From Prorocentrum cordatum (lineage: Eukaryota > Sar > Dinophyceae > Prorocentrales > Prorocentraceae), in assembly GCA_963575745.1 (NCBI GenBank), contig CAUYUJ010015266.1, positions 189,001 to 253,000 of the forward strand: DNA of 64,000 nucleotides. Direction: 5' to 3'. The notes under the pieces were generated by a model. It had not been told where the DNA came from. It saw nothing but the letters and a program-made list of their open reading frames with translations, and did not search any database. Below, one piece after another: positions 33,509 to 42,639 of this stretch; the stretch's first letter is position 1, and each line of letters begins with the position of its first letter. A program made the translations under genes and the position numbers.

Positions 33509-36500
33509 GTGGCAGCTTGGAGCGAGGCTCGCTATCCCGGCCCGCGGGGCCGCATACCCAAGACGACGTCTGCGACGTCGCACTCCATACTGGAATCGAG
33601 GCCCAGCGGTCTCCTCGCGCTGTTGCTCAGCGCCAGCATCTACGCCAGCGTCAGCGACGCCAGCATCTACGCCAGCGTCAGCGACGCCAGCATCAACGCC
33701 AGCGTCAGCGACGCCAGCATCAACGCCAGCGTCAGCGACGCCAGCATCAACGCCAGCGTCAGCGACGCCAGCACCAACGCCAGCGTCAGCGACGCCAGCG
33801 ACTACGCCTACTACGCCTACAACCCTGCCAGCTCCAACGCCAGCGTCAGCGACGCCAGCGACTCCATCTTCCTTCCCACCCTCGGCAGCGACGACAGCTA
33901 CTTCTCCTACGCCTGTGTCAGCGACGCGGCATACTTCTCCTACGACGGTGTCAGCGACGCCACATACTTCTCCTATTACGACGGTGTCAGCGACGCCATA
34001 TACTTCTCCTACGACGGTGTCAGCGACGCCATATACTTCTCCTACAACGGTGTCAGCGACGCCATATACCTCTCCTACGACGGTGTCAGCGACGCCACAT
34101 ACTTCACCTACGACGGTGTCAAGATGACGGAGTTCACACACAACCAGTCAGTGATACCAAGCTGGAATGGAGATCCAGCGAAATGGCGAGATTACAAACA
34201 GGAGGTAAAATTGTGGAAGCTCAGTGAGAATTTGGAAGTGACACAAAGCTTGGCATCGAAGTTAGTCCTGCGTCTGACGGGTACAGCCAGGTCGGCCGCT
34301 CTCAACATGACGGAGCAGGAGCTACACCCGCCGCCGGACGACGGCATCGAGGATGCGAACGAGAAGAAGCGCGATCGCAACCAGAAGGGCATCGAGAACG
34401 TACTGATGCACCTCGAAGCAAACCTAGGCCAGCAGAAGCCGGTGCAGAAGGGAGAGACGCTTGAAAAGTTCTTCGAGTCGACTCAGCACCATCGCCGCCG
34501 TGGAGAACGCATGACGGATTGGCTCGTGCGATTCGAGGCGGGACTACAGCAATTACGTGAGAACGAGGTTGACCTCACTACGCTTGACGACGTGGCCGGC
34601 TGGTTCCTGCCACGCAAGGCTGGGCTCACGGCCGAGCGCCGTGAGCGCGTCGTGGGCAACTTGCCGGACGAGCACTACTCATTTCAGCGCATCAGGGGCC
34701 TGCTGGTGCGCATGTTCCCCGATATTCACACATCTGAACGACACGCGAGCTTGCCGTCGCGATCGTGGCCGCAGCGATCAAACAGTAGTTGGCAGCGCTC
34801 ACCGCCAAGCCGAGCACGATCAGCCAACATCGCTGACGAGCCAGAAGACGAGCATGAGGACTCGGAGGACGGCGACGACAACGATACGGAGGCAGACGTC
34901 CAGGACATCGTGCGCCAGGAGCTCGAGGCCTTCAGCGCCGAGCTGGAGCAGTCAAATTACGACCTCGGCGAGGTGTTCGATCGGGACGACTCTGCTAAGG
35001 TGGAGGCTGCCGCGGCGGAGCTCGCCGCGATTCCCGAGGCCATGGCGACCATGCGGTCGGCCCGGGAAGCTATCAAGGGCCGCGGGAAGGCTTCGGCCAA
35101 GCGCCGACCCGCGGGCAAGCTACAAGGCCGCGTGGACCAGCGCAAGAAGAACTCCAAGTGCTGGGACTGCGGCGAGGCGGGGCACTGGACCGGTGACAAG
35201 GAGTGCCCGACACCAGGGGCTCGAAAGTTCGCCCCAAATTCTAAGCAAAAGGGCGGAGGACGAGGCGGCGGAGGTCGCTCGCACCGCCAGGCCAACATCA
35301 CCGAGCAGGTCCACGACCAGAATCACGTGGAGTTTGGTGACGAGGAAGTGATTCTTCATCCAGAAGGTCCGACTACCCCGCCCCCCGAGACTCTGGTCTC
35401 CGAGCGCGTGGTGCCAGACTTGCCCACCATAAACACCACCAACGCTGGCGAGAAGCCCAACGATGACGGCGTCGGCGTGATCGACACTGCCTGTCTCTTC
35501 TGCGTTGGCGGGCTCAGCTGGTACAAGCAGTACAAGGAGAAGCTCACCAAGATGGGTCTGGCCGACCAGATCCTGGAGGAGCCAGAGAACGAAGTCTACA
35601 GGTTCGGGAACGGTGGCACGCTCCCGAGCAAGATGCGCGTCACAGCCCCACTCGTCCTGTGTGGACGCGCTGGTCGCATAATATTCAGCGTCGTGGACAG
35701 CCCCACGCTCGGCCTGCTTATCGGCCGGGACTTCATCCAGCCGAGCAAGATCGACATCTCGCTCTGGCGGGAACAGATTCGCATCGGGAACCATTCCCAG
35801 AAGCTCATCACGAGCAGCGCAGGACATCCCGCGATCGACCTCCACCCGGAGGACTGGCTCGCCATCAAGGGCGCGGGCCATGATTTTGGACCGAAGGCTG
35901 TTAGTACCAAGAGCATCGCCAAGCGGCCAGTCCCGAAGCCCAATGTCAACCTCACTACGAAGGCGAGCAACTTGCTCGAGAATATCACGAGACTCATTCC
36001 CAAGAAGGAGCTCAATGTACCGAGACGACTCCAACAGCGACGCGGCGGCAGCTCAAGGCTCATGGCCGCCGCAAGCTCTGCGTTGGTCTGCTGTTCGACG
36101 GCGGTCACGCCGCCGACGTTTGCTCCAACAATGATGTCGGCTACTACCTGCATCGCCGAGCCCCTCGACGATTGTGTGGCCTGCGGCGCCAAGTCCTATA
36201 CAGACTGTTGCCACCTCGGGTTCTGCTCCGAGTGTGTTTTCGGCAACTCGGTCACGTTGGACATCGAGAAAGACAACGACCCGAAGGAGGTCAACATCGT
36301 GGAGGAGGAGCAGATGAAGGTACGGCGGCTCAAGAAAGGGACAAGGCTGCAGCTGACCGCCGGCAAGCGGTCGGCCATCGTCACCAACAAGAGCGGCGTT
36401 AAGCCACACACAGTCAGCCAGGCGCTCAAGGCTGACCTGGCCAAGCAAACTACGAACTCGAGCGGAATCTCGAGCAACACCACCATCCTCTACGAGTGGT

Positions 36501-39500
36501 GCTGCAACTCCGACAGCAAGCTCAGTGCGAAGTGGATCGAGAGTGGAGGAGCTGCTGTACGTTGCGGTCTTCCTGGATATGACCTCTCTCGGAAGCCCAT
36601 CGTCGAGAAGCTCGAGGACAAGATTCGGAAGAACCTGCGGAAGGGCCAGAGTGTACGGGTCCATGCCGCATTTCCATGCACGCCGTGGACCACGTTGCAG
36701 CGCATCATCTTGAAGATCGACCCCCGCAAGGCTGAGAAGCTGGAAAAGGACCGGAAGGATTCCGCCAGGATGATCGACCTCTTCCTGACGTCAATGAGCC
36801 GTCTGCGGAAGGAGTTTGGCAGCCAGCTCGCGGTCTCCTTCGAGTGGCCGCGCTACTGCGACGGCTGGGATCAGAGGAAGAACTACACCGCGAAGAAGCT
36901 GAAGGACCAGCTCCCGCGCATCATCGATTTCGATGGCTGCGCTTACGGCCTTCAGACAAGGAACGGGGACGCGATCAAGAAGCCGTGGAGGATTATCACC
37001 GACCACTACGGGATCGACAACTCGCTGCACAAGCTTTGCAACGGCCTACACAAACACGTCGAGGCCCGTGGCAAGCTCGCCAAGGACAGCGAGAACTACA
37101 CTGATAAGCTCGTCGCCATGCTGGTCAAGCAGCTTCGCAAGACGAACACGACCGAGCACCGCGAGGCAAACCCCGCGGAACCAACGAGACGGAGAGCCGC
37201 GAGGAGGACAGTGCCTGCCCCGGCAGCTCCCGCAGAGCCAGCCTTGACGGCAGCGGAGGAGCGGACGCTCAAGTCCGCCATACTGCAGCTCCACGTCAAC
37301 ACGGGGCACCCTGCCAACGATGCGCTGGCCCGGGCCATCCGAGTGACGGGTGGATCCCAAAGAGCGGTCGAGATGGCGCTCAACCTGCACTGCGAAGTCT
37401 GCGCCGCCCATCGGCGACCCCTACCTCATCTACCTGGGAGAATCAAGCTAGATAGGGACTTCAATGATTCCATTGGAGTGGACTTGTTCACTCTCGCCGA
37501 CTACGCCGGCAATCAGTTGGTTTTTCTCAATGTGGTCGACCTCGCTTCTGGATTCACATTATGTGGTACAGTTTCTTCAAGACACCCCTCGGTTGTATTC
37601 GCGAGGCTTTTGCAGATTTGGATTACACCGTTTGGGGCACCACAACGGGTACTTTTCGATGGAGGAGGCGAGTTTGAGAGGGAGTTCTCAAAGGAACTCG
37701 AGGACATGGGCTGTCGCCTTATGACTACTGCCGCGGCTACGCCGCAACAGAACGCCACCGTGGAAAGGCACGGCGGCATGTGGAAGGTCCACGCCAGGAA
37801 GCTGATCGACCAGTTCAGCATCAGGTTCGATCAGCCCGCGAACGCCCACAAGATCCAGTGGCTGCTCGCCGCTGTCTGCTGGGCTATGAATAGCTCAATC
37901 AATGCCAGTGGGTATTCACCGGCACAGTGGGTACTCGGACGTGGACTTCAACTACCCTATTGCCTGCTGGATAGCGCTGGGAGACTCTCGCTACACGAGA
38001 GAGTGGTCTCTGATAAGTCCTTCTCTGAGAGGATTGCTCTCATGAAGGCCGCCCAGACGTCAATCCAGCATCTGCGGTTCAACCAGTCCCTGTCCCGGGC
38101 CTTACTCGCACGATCGCGTGCGGATGGAGCTCAGCACGCGTCGGATATCTATCAGACAGGGGACCAGATATATTACTGGAGGGGGAACGGCAAGCCTAAG
38201 CGCGAATGGGCTTTGCAATGGCATGGACCCGGCATCATCATTGGCTTCGAGGGCACCTCGAACGTATGGGTCAGCCATCGTTCCACCACCGTCAAGGTCA
38301 ACCGAGGACATTTACGTCACGCTACTGCCTCAGAGCTCGTGCCCTGGGGACAGGTATTCAACGCCATGAACGGCAATCAGCCACCACCACCGCCAGGACA
38401 ACCACCAGCTGACCAGCCCCCACCTCCTGACGGACCACAGCCACCAAGACCAGGAGGAGGGGACGAAGGGTCACCACATGAAGGTGGAGACTGCGGTGGA
38501 GGCGGATTACCATCACCACATGAAGGTGGAGACTGCGGTGGAGGCGGATTACCACCATCAGATGAAGGAGGAGATGGAGATACATTCATCGACCTCACGG
38601 GCGAAACGCCGAAGAAACGCCCGCGAGTGAGCAACGATCCGCCAGCACTATCACCTCCGCCACCGGCCATCAAGCAGCACAACTTCGGCAATATCGAAGA
38701 TACTCCACACAATCGACGCGCCCATGCTACTCTTGAGTGGCTTCGCCGACGGCAAGGAGATGGAGAATATACGACCAGCGGGGGCGCCTCAGGAAGCGGT
38801 TCAGCACCAGCACCTTCGGGAGGAGACCTTCTGCCAGCGCCTCCAGCGCCTGTTGCTGACTCAGCTGCTGCCGCTGACCCCGCTCATGACCCTGCTCAAG
38901 AAGACCCAGATCACGCTGAAGATCCAGCTCCAGAACCTATCGTGCAACCAGAAGTACATGACGAACAGCCTGAAGAACGTGATGAAACACGACTTCCAAC
39001 ACCAGGAGCTCGACGCACAGAAGCTGATGGACATTCCTCGGATGCCGACAGCTCCGGATCCGAAGGTCTACGCGACTGGAGCAAGGCCGCGGAGGAGGAA
39101 GTTCGCAAAGAAGCCTTTGCCCGCAGACCACAACATCCTGAAGGACAACGCGGTAACAAGGCTCAGCGTCAAGCTCAACAAGAGGACGCACCTCGCGCCC
39201 TAGAACGTGACAGGCACGATCAAACAGACGACCGCAGCAAGGCCATTAAGCGCAAGGAATTCTTGGAGAGTCTCAAGGACGACCTACCCAAGTGCTTCAA
39301 GAGGCCGAAAGACACACTCAGGACCGACCTCTACTTGGACAACTGTTTTGAGATCAACGACGGCGATTCGCATTCGACCATCCGACTCCGGGAGGTGATG
39401 CTCACCGGAAAGGCCGCTGCCAAGGAGATCAGGTACGACAAGCTCTCCGCCAAGGACAAGAAGCTCATGGACATGGCCATGGAGGTTGAGTGGTCCAAGT

Positions 39501-41854
39501 GGACCGAGTTCGGGGCCTACAAGAAGCTACCGCCCAAGGAGTTGAAGGAGATCTTCCAGCGACACCCTGGAATACGACCAGTTGGTACCCGCTGGGTGCT
39601 CACGCAGAAGGCCGCCAACCTCATGAAGGCCCGCCTTGTCGTCCAGGGCTGTCAGGAGGACAAGTCCCAAATCCGTACGGACGCGCCGACCGGGTCAAGG
39701 GACGCGCTTTATCTCACTCTTGCTGCCGCCGCCCAGCTTGGCTGGGACCTCACGTCGTACGACGCGATGACGGCTTACCTGCAGTCGGGCAACATCGAGA
39801 GGCTGCTATTGCTGCGCATGCCAGCCAAGAACCCGCCGCCGCGTACATCGCCCGGCGAGATCGTGATGGCGACTGGCGCCATCTACGGTACCCGGGATGC
39901 CGGACGCCAGTGGTACCTCTACGCCCAAAAGGTGTTCCAAGAGCACGGCCTCATCGAGAGCAAGCTCGAGAAGGGCCTTTACTACTTCTACGACGACAAA
40001 GGGCTCGCTGCTATGATCCACTCCCATGTGGATGATTTCCTCATCGCCCAGCGCGGAAGCTCCAGCGAGTGGAAGCGAGTCATTAGCTCCTTGCAGAAAA
40101 GGCTGCACCTCAAGAAGGTAGAGGGTATCATCAAGTACTGCGGCCGGACAATCAACAAGACCAACGAGGAGTTCCGCATTACCCAGGCGACGGCCGCCGC
40201 CCAAGTGGATTTCATCGAACTCAACGCCCAACGTGGACGATCACCAGAGGATCGTCTTACCACCTCGGAGGTCTCAGGATATCGCCACACACTCGGCCAA
40301 CTGCTTTGGCTCGCAGTACAGACGCGAGTGGACATCGCCTGCCCGGTGAGCCTTGCGGCTCGCCGCACCAACACCGCCACCGTGGCCGACGCCAAGACGC
40401 TGAACAAGACCGTCGCTTACGTGCACGGGTCCGCCGATTTCGCCATAGTCATCAAGCGCAACATCATCGACCTGCGCACTTGCACCATCGTCTGTTTCAG
40501 CGACGCGGCCTTCGCCAATGTGGACGGGGTGAAGAGCCAGTGGGGCATGGCGATCGGGCTAACCCACAAGCCACGGGACGTCGTGGCTGGACGATATGAT
40601 TTGTGCTTGCCTGTGGCCTGGCATTCGGGCACGGTCAAGCGATCCGTGAAGTCTACGCTGGCCGCCGAGGGCTACGCCACTCTGGAGGGCGCCGAATCGA
40701 GCACGTGGTTCGGTCAGCTACTTACGGAGGCCTACAACCCGAAGAAGACGCTCAAGCAGATCGATGACCTCAGCACCAAACGATCCGGGGAGATCTATAG
40801 CGACAGCAACGGCCTGGTGACGCACATCAAGTCTGACGTGGGTCAATCCACGGACAAGCGGTTCCGCATCGTGGCATCAATGATTAAGGAGACGGTGCAC
40901 CCCAACAGCCAGCTGAAGCTCTCGTGGATACCTACGTGGAGTATGGTCGCCGACGCGCTCACCAAGACCATGGAGACCGGAGTGCTCCTCGCTTTCTTCG
41001 GGGCCAAGAAGTACAATTTCGGCACTAGGCAACCGCACGCCGCCATGCTTGCCTCAGTACTGATGACATGTCTCGGACGCGTGAAGGCACAGCATCCCCC
41101 ACAGGAATGGCAAGTGCCGATGTCACATTGGATCTACTACATGACATTAATTGCGATGCTTAGTGGGATCATGATTGGATTTACATTATTCGCAGCGCTG
41201 TGGTTTGTGGTGCGAAAGGAGATATTTGGGCCAGGCGACCCCAATCCCATCCAGATCGGGACCATCAACAACACCAGCAATGGGTCCAAGGCTGATCACT
41301 CCGGGCACGCGGACACCCCCTTGCCCGGAATATATCCAGGATGGGATGGACGATACCTCGGACGTCGTAACAATGTACCGACCACCATTCCCGAAGACGT
41401 CGACGGAGATGTCTACATGGAGCCGCCGATGATTGCCGTCGCAGCCCAGAGTTCATCATCAGCAAGCGGATCGGCAGCGCCAGCCGCACCGCCCCCATCA
41501 CCGGACAGCTTCGCGCAGGGAGCCAGCTCGTCGCCATCATCCCCGATGACGGTTACCAGTTCCTCGTCAGCCAGCGTGGTTTCTTGGAACGGATCGACGC
41601 CAACGGTTCCGCCAGTAGAAATGAACGCATGCGTGGCCGCCGAGCACAACATACGCGTAGGACACAACGCACACAGTGTCTACATCACCTGCAGGACGTG
41701 CAGGAAGCACGCTACATGGCTACGCAGGAATTATGTGACCCATGAGCCAGATTTCTCGAGGATGCACAATAGTCTGCGCTGGGATTTACAGAACAGATGG
41801 AGGCAGCTACAAGGACTGCCCGGCAAGGCGAAAGCTCAAAAGAAGATTTCGTGA
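33509..41854 (+). CDS. Copia-type Gag-Pol polyprotein
   Basis: The frame is open from the LTR edge, but the first ATG is at 34124 (residue 206 in open-frame numbering), giving 2576 residues. In order: Gag core starting SWNGDPAKW; zinc knuckle CWDCGEAGHWTGDKEC (about 551-566); protease with DTA at D659; a Cys-rich patch CVACG...CSEC (about 888-910); a methyltransferase-like block with EWCC, PCTPW (about 1053) and FEWPRYCDGW (about 1110-1120); integrase with an HHCC-like N-terminus and a DD35E triad D1325, D1384, E1419; Pro/Gly-rich linker; reverse transcriptase with D2085 and VDD (D2175, D2176); RNase H with D2332, E2387, D2432; a hydrophobic membrane segment (about 2541-2573); and a tail with Cys/His residues. 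All catalytic residues expected of the family are present. Processing would be by the encoded protease. The long Pro-rich linker (about 1628-1900) is variable in such elements. Confidence 0.93.
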   Translation: MAAWSEARYPGPRGRIPKTTSATSHSILESRPSGLLALLLSASIYASVSDASIYASVSDASINASVSDASINASVSDASINASVSDASTNASVSDASDYAYYAYNPASSNASVSDASDSIFLPTLGSDDSYFSYACVSDAAYFSYDGVSDATYFSYYDGVSDAIYFSYDGVSDAIYFSYNGVSDAIYLSYDGVSDATYFTYDGVKMTEFTHNQSVIPSWNGDPAKWRDYKQEVKLWKLSENLEVTQSLASKLVLRLTGTARSAALNMTEQELHPPPDDGIEDANEKKRDRNQKGIENVLMHLEANLGQQKPVQKGETLEKFFESTQHHRRRGERMTDWLVRFEAGLQQLRENEVDLTTLDDVAGWFLPRKAGLTAERRERVVGNLPDEHYSFQRIRGLLVRMFPDIHTSERHASLPSRSWPQRSNSSWQRSPPSRARSANIADEPEDEHEDSEDGDDNDTEADVQDIVRQELEAFSAELEQSNYDLGEVFDRDDSAKVEAAAAELAAIPEAMATMRSAREAIKGRGKASAKRRPAGKLQGRVDQRKKNSKCWDCGEAGHWTGDKECPTPGARKFAPNSKQKGGGRGGGGRSHRQANITEQVHDQNHVEFGDEEVILHPEGPTTPPPETLVSERVVPDLPTINTTNAGEKPNDDGVGVIDTACLFCVGGLSWYKQYKEKLTKMGLADQILEEPENEVYRFGNGGTLPSKMRVTAPLVLCGRAGRIIFSVVDSPTLGLLIGRDFIQPSKIDISLWREQIRIGNHSQKLITSSAGHPAIDLHPEDWLAIKGAGHDFGPKAVSTKSIAKRPVPKPNVNLTTKASNLLENITRLIPKKELNVPRRLQQRRGGSSRLMAAASSALVCCSTAVTPPTFAPTMMSATTCIAEPLDDCVACGAKSYTDCCHLGFCSECVFGNSVTLDIEKDNDPKEVNIVEEEQMKVRRLKKGTRLQLTAGKRSAIVTNKSGVKPHTVSQALKADLAKQTTNSSGISSNTTILYEWCCNSDSKLSAKWIESGGAAVRCGLPGYDLSRKPIVEKLEDKIRKNLRKGQSVRVHAAFPCTPWTTLQRIILKIDPRKAEKLEKDRKDSARMIDLFLTSMSRLRKEFGSQLAVSFEWPRYCDGWDQRKNYTAKKLKDQLPRIIDFDGCAYGLQTRNGDAIKKPWRIITDHYGIDNSLHKLCNGLHKHVEARGKLAKDSENYTDKLVAMLVKQLRKTNTTEHREANPAEPTRRRAARRTVPAPAAPAEPALTAAEERTLKSAILQLHVNTGHPANDALARAIRVTGGSQRAVEMALNLHCEVCAAHRRPLPHLPGRIKLDRDFNDSIGVDLFTLADYAGNQLVFLNVVDLASGFTLCGTVSSRHPSVVFARLLQIWITPFGAPQRVLFDGGGEFEREFSKELEDMGCRLMTTAAATPQQNATVERHGGMWKVHARKLIDQFSIRFDQPANAHKIQWLLAAVCWAMNSSINASGYSPAQWVLGRGLQLPYCLLDSAGRLSLHERVVSDKSFSERIALMKAAQTSIQHLRFNQSLSRALLARSRADGAQHASDIYQTGDQIYYWRGNGKPKREWALQWHGPGIIIGFEGTSNVWVSHRSTTVKVNRGHLRHATASELVPWGQVFNAMNGNQPPPPPGQPPADQPPPPDGPQPPRPGGGDEGSPHEGGDCGGGGLPSPHEGGDCGGGGLPPSDEGGDGDTFIDLTGETPKKRPRVSNDPPALSPPPPAIKQHNFGNIEDTPHNRRAHATLEWLRRRQGDGEYTTSGGASGSGSAPAPSGGDLLPAPPAPVADSAAAADPAHDPAQEDPDHAEDPAPEPIVQPEVHDEQPEERDETRLPTPGARRTEADGHSSDADSSGSEGLRDWSKAAEEEVRKEAFARRPQHPEGQRGNKAQRQAQQEDAPRALERDRHDQTDDRSKAIKRKEFLESLKDDLPKCFKRPKDTLRTDLYLDNCFEINDGDSHSTIRLREVMLTGKAAAKEIRYDKLSAKDKKLMDMAMEVEWSKWTEFGAYKKLPPKELKEIFQRHPGIRPVGTRWVLTQKAANLMKARLVVQGCQEDKSQIRTDAPTGSRDALYLTLAAAAQLGWDLTSYDAMTAYLQSGNIERLLLLRMPAKNPPPRTSPGEIVMATGAIYGTRDAGRQWYLYAQKVFQEHGLIESKLEKGLYYFYDDKGLAAMIHSHVDDFLIAQRGSSSEWKRVISSLQKRLHLKKVEGIIKYCGRTINKTNEEFRITQATAAAQVDFIELNAQRGRSPEDRLTTSEVSGYRHTLGQLLWLAVQTRVDIACPVSLAARRTNTATVADAKTLNKTVAYVHGSADFAIVIKRNIIDLRTCTIVCFSDAAFANVDGVKSQWGMAIGLTHKPRDVVAGRYDLCLPVAWHSGTVKRSVKSTLAAEGYATLEGAESSTWFGQLLTEAYNPKKTLKQIDDLSTKRSGEIYSDSNGLVTHIKSDVGQSTDKRFRIVASMIKETVHPNSQLKLSWIPTWSMVADALTKTMETGVLLAFFGAKKYNFGTRQPHAAMLASVLMTCLGRVKAQHPPQEWQVPMSHWIYYMTLIAMLSGIMIGFTLFAALWFVVRKEIFGPGDPNPIQIGTINNTSNGSKADHSGHADTPLPGIYPGWDGRYLGRRNNVPTTIPEDVDGDVYMEPPMIAVAAQSSSSASGSAAPAAPPPSPDSFAQGASSSPSSPMTVTSSSSASVVSWNGSTPTVPPVEMNACVAAEHNIRVGHNAHSVYITCRTCRKHATWLRRNYVTHEPDFSRMHNSLRWDLQNRWRQLQGLPGKAKAQKKIS
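33640..33870 (+). repeat. 24-base coding minisatellite in the leader
   Basis: About eight units of GCCAGCGTCAGCGACGCCAG plus ATC/ACC, in frame with the polyprotein (peptide ASVSDASI). The frame has no ATG before 34124. Confidence 0.85.
33920..34120 (+). repeat. 33-base coding minisatellite in the leader
   Basis: Six units with ACTTCTCCTACGACGGTGTC and AGCGACGCCA, giving peptide FSYDGVSDAIY in the polyprotein frame. It ends just before the first ATG (34124). Confidence 0.85.
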
Positions 41855-41865
41855 GCACGCCATCG

Positions 41866-42115
41866 TTTTATATTTGGCGCCACATCCTGTGGCAGATTAT
41901 GTAAGTCCGCATTGCTCTGTTAGCTCGTTTTATATTTGGCGCCACATCCTGTGGCAGATTACGTCAGTCCGCACCGCTTTGTCAGTTCGGTTCCTTTACA
42001 CCTGGAGCCACATCGTGTGGCAGATTGCGCAAATCCGAATTGTCTTACCAGCTTGTTTTTTTTACATTTGGCGCCACACCCTGTGGCGTACTACGCTAGT
42101 CCGCATTGTTCGAAG
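41866..42115. repeat. Tandem repeat in element 3' UTR, four units of about 62 bases
   Basis: Units start near 41866, 41928, 41991 and 42056. Each has TTTATATTTGGCGCCACATC and a small stem GCCACA-TGTGGC, then AGTCCGCATTG. It lies between the polyprotein stop and the 3' LTR. Possibly a packaging, localisation or 3'-end signal, by position only. Confidence 0.85.
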
Positions 42116-42413
42116 CTTCATTCAGTGTGCACAGATTTCCTTTTATGTGGTGACGACCACACTATTGAGATTTTATCTTGATAAGACAGCGCTATTTGAG
42201 TTTTGTCGCATAGCGATCGGACTCGCGCCGCTGTTCGTTTTGAGAATTTATGTCTTTCTTGCCGGTGCGTGTAGCAGCACCCGTTAAATGCCCCGGGGCA
42301 GCCGGATAGCATGCCGACAGGGCCGTTTGCCTGTGTTTGTTTTGAGAGCGCTCTGATTAATGAAGTGAGCTGCGATCAATGATCGTCGCTCGACGGCGCC
42401 GCGAGCGTCAATC
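42116..42413. other. Unique 3' UTR of the retrotransposon
   Basis: No repeat or gene recognised. Confidence 0.5.
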
Positions 42414-42421
42414 AGGAGGAG
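42414..42421 (+). promoter_or_regulatory. Polypurine tract
   Basis: AGGAGGAG directly before the 3' LTR, the expected position of the plus-strand primer in LTR retroelements. Short but purely purine. Confidence 0.7.
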
Positions 42422-42600
42422 TGTGATTCCCGCTCACTCCCCGTGCCCTTCCTGCATCCCCGCTCTATCCCTCACGCCCGCTCGTGCCGCTGCCGTTTTG
42501 TTTCGAACTAGGGCCCTTGGCCTTAGAGCTACGCAGATAGATTGAGCAGCGCTCTCTTTCGCCTAAAGATCGTCGCGCCGCGCGCGCCATCCATATCACA
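42422..42600 (+). repeat. 3' LTR
   Basis: 179 bases, no difference from 33330-33508 found by eye. Confidence 0.92.
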
Positions 42601-42605
42601 ACGAC
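42601..42605. other. Target site duplication, right
   Basis: ACGAC, matching 33325-33329. The GACGA satellite remnant continues for about 10 more bases. Confidence 0.6.
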
Positions 42606-42639
42606 GAGTGTCGACTGTGCTATACCACGCTATGCTACA

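Larger units (their letters stand above)
33330..42600 (+). mobile_element. Complete Copia-type LTR retrotransposon
   Basis: Bounded by two 179-base LTRs that begin TG, end CA and are identical by eye. They are flanked by ACGAC on both sides (33325-33329, 42601-42605), a likely five-base target duplication, although the site lies in a GACGA satellite where such a match is partly expected. The order protease, integrase, reverse transcriptase, RNase H in one frame is the Copia (Pseudoviridae) order. Identical LTRs and an uninterrupted polyprotein frame point to a recent insertion that may be autonomous. Extra parts beyond a standard Copia element are a repetitive leader, a methyltransferase-like block before integrase and a membrane-anchored tail after RNase H. 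Confidence 0.92.

Noticed and set aside
33437-34141. 234-codon minus-strand frame with VGEVYGVADT repeats
   Set aside because: Antisense of the in-frame leader minisatellites.
35120-36034. 304-codon minus-strand frame inside the Copia polyprotein
   Set aside because: Antisense shadow of GC-rich coding sequence; the plus strand has clear Gag and protease motifs.
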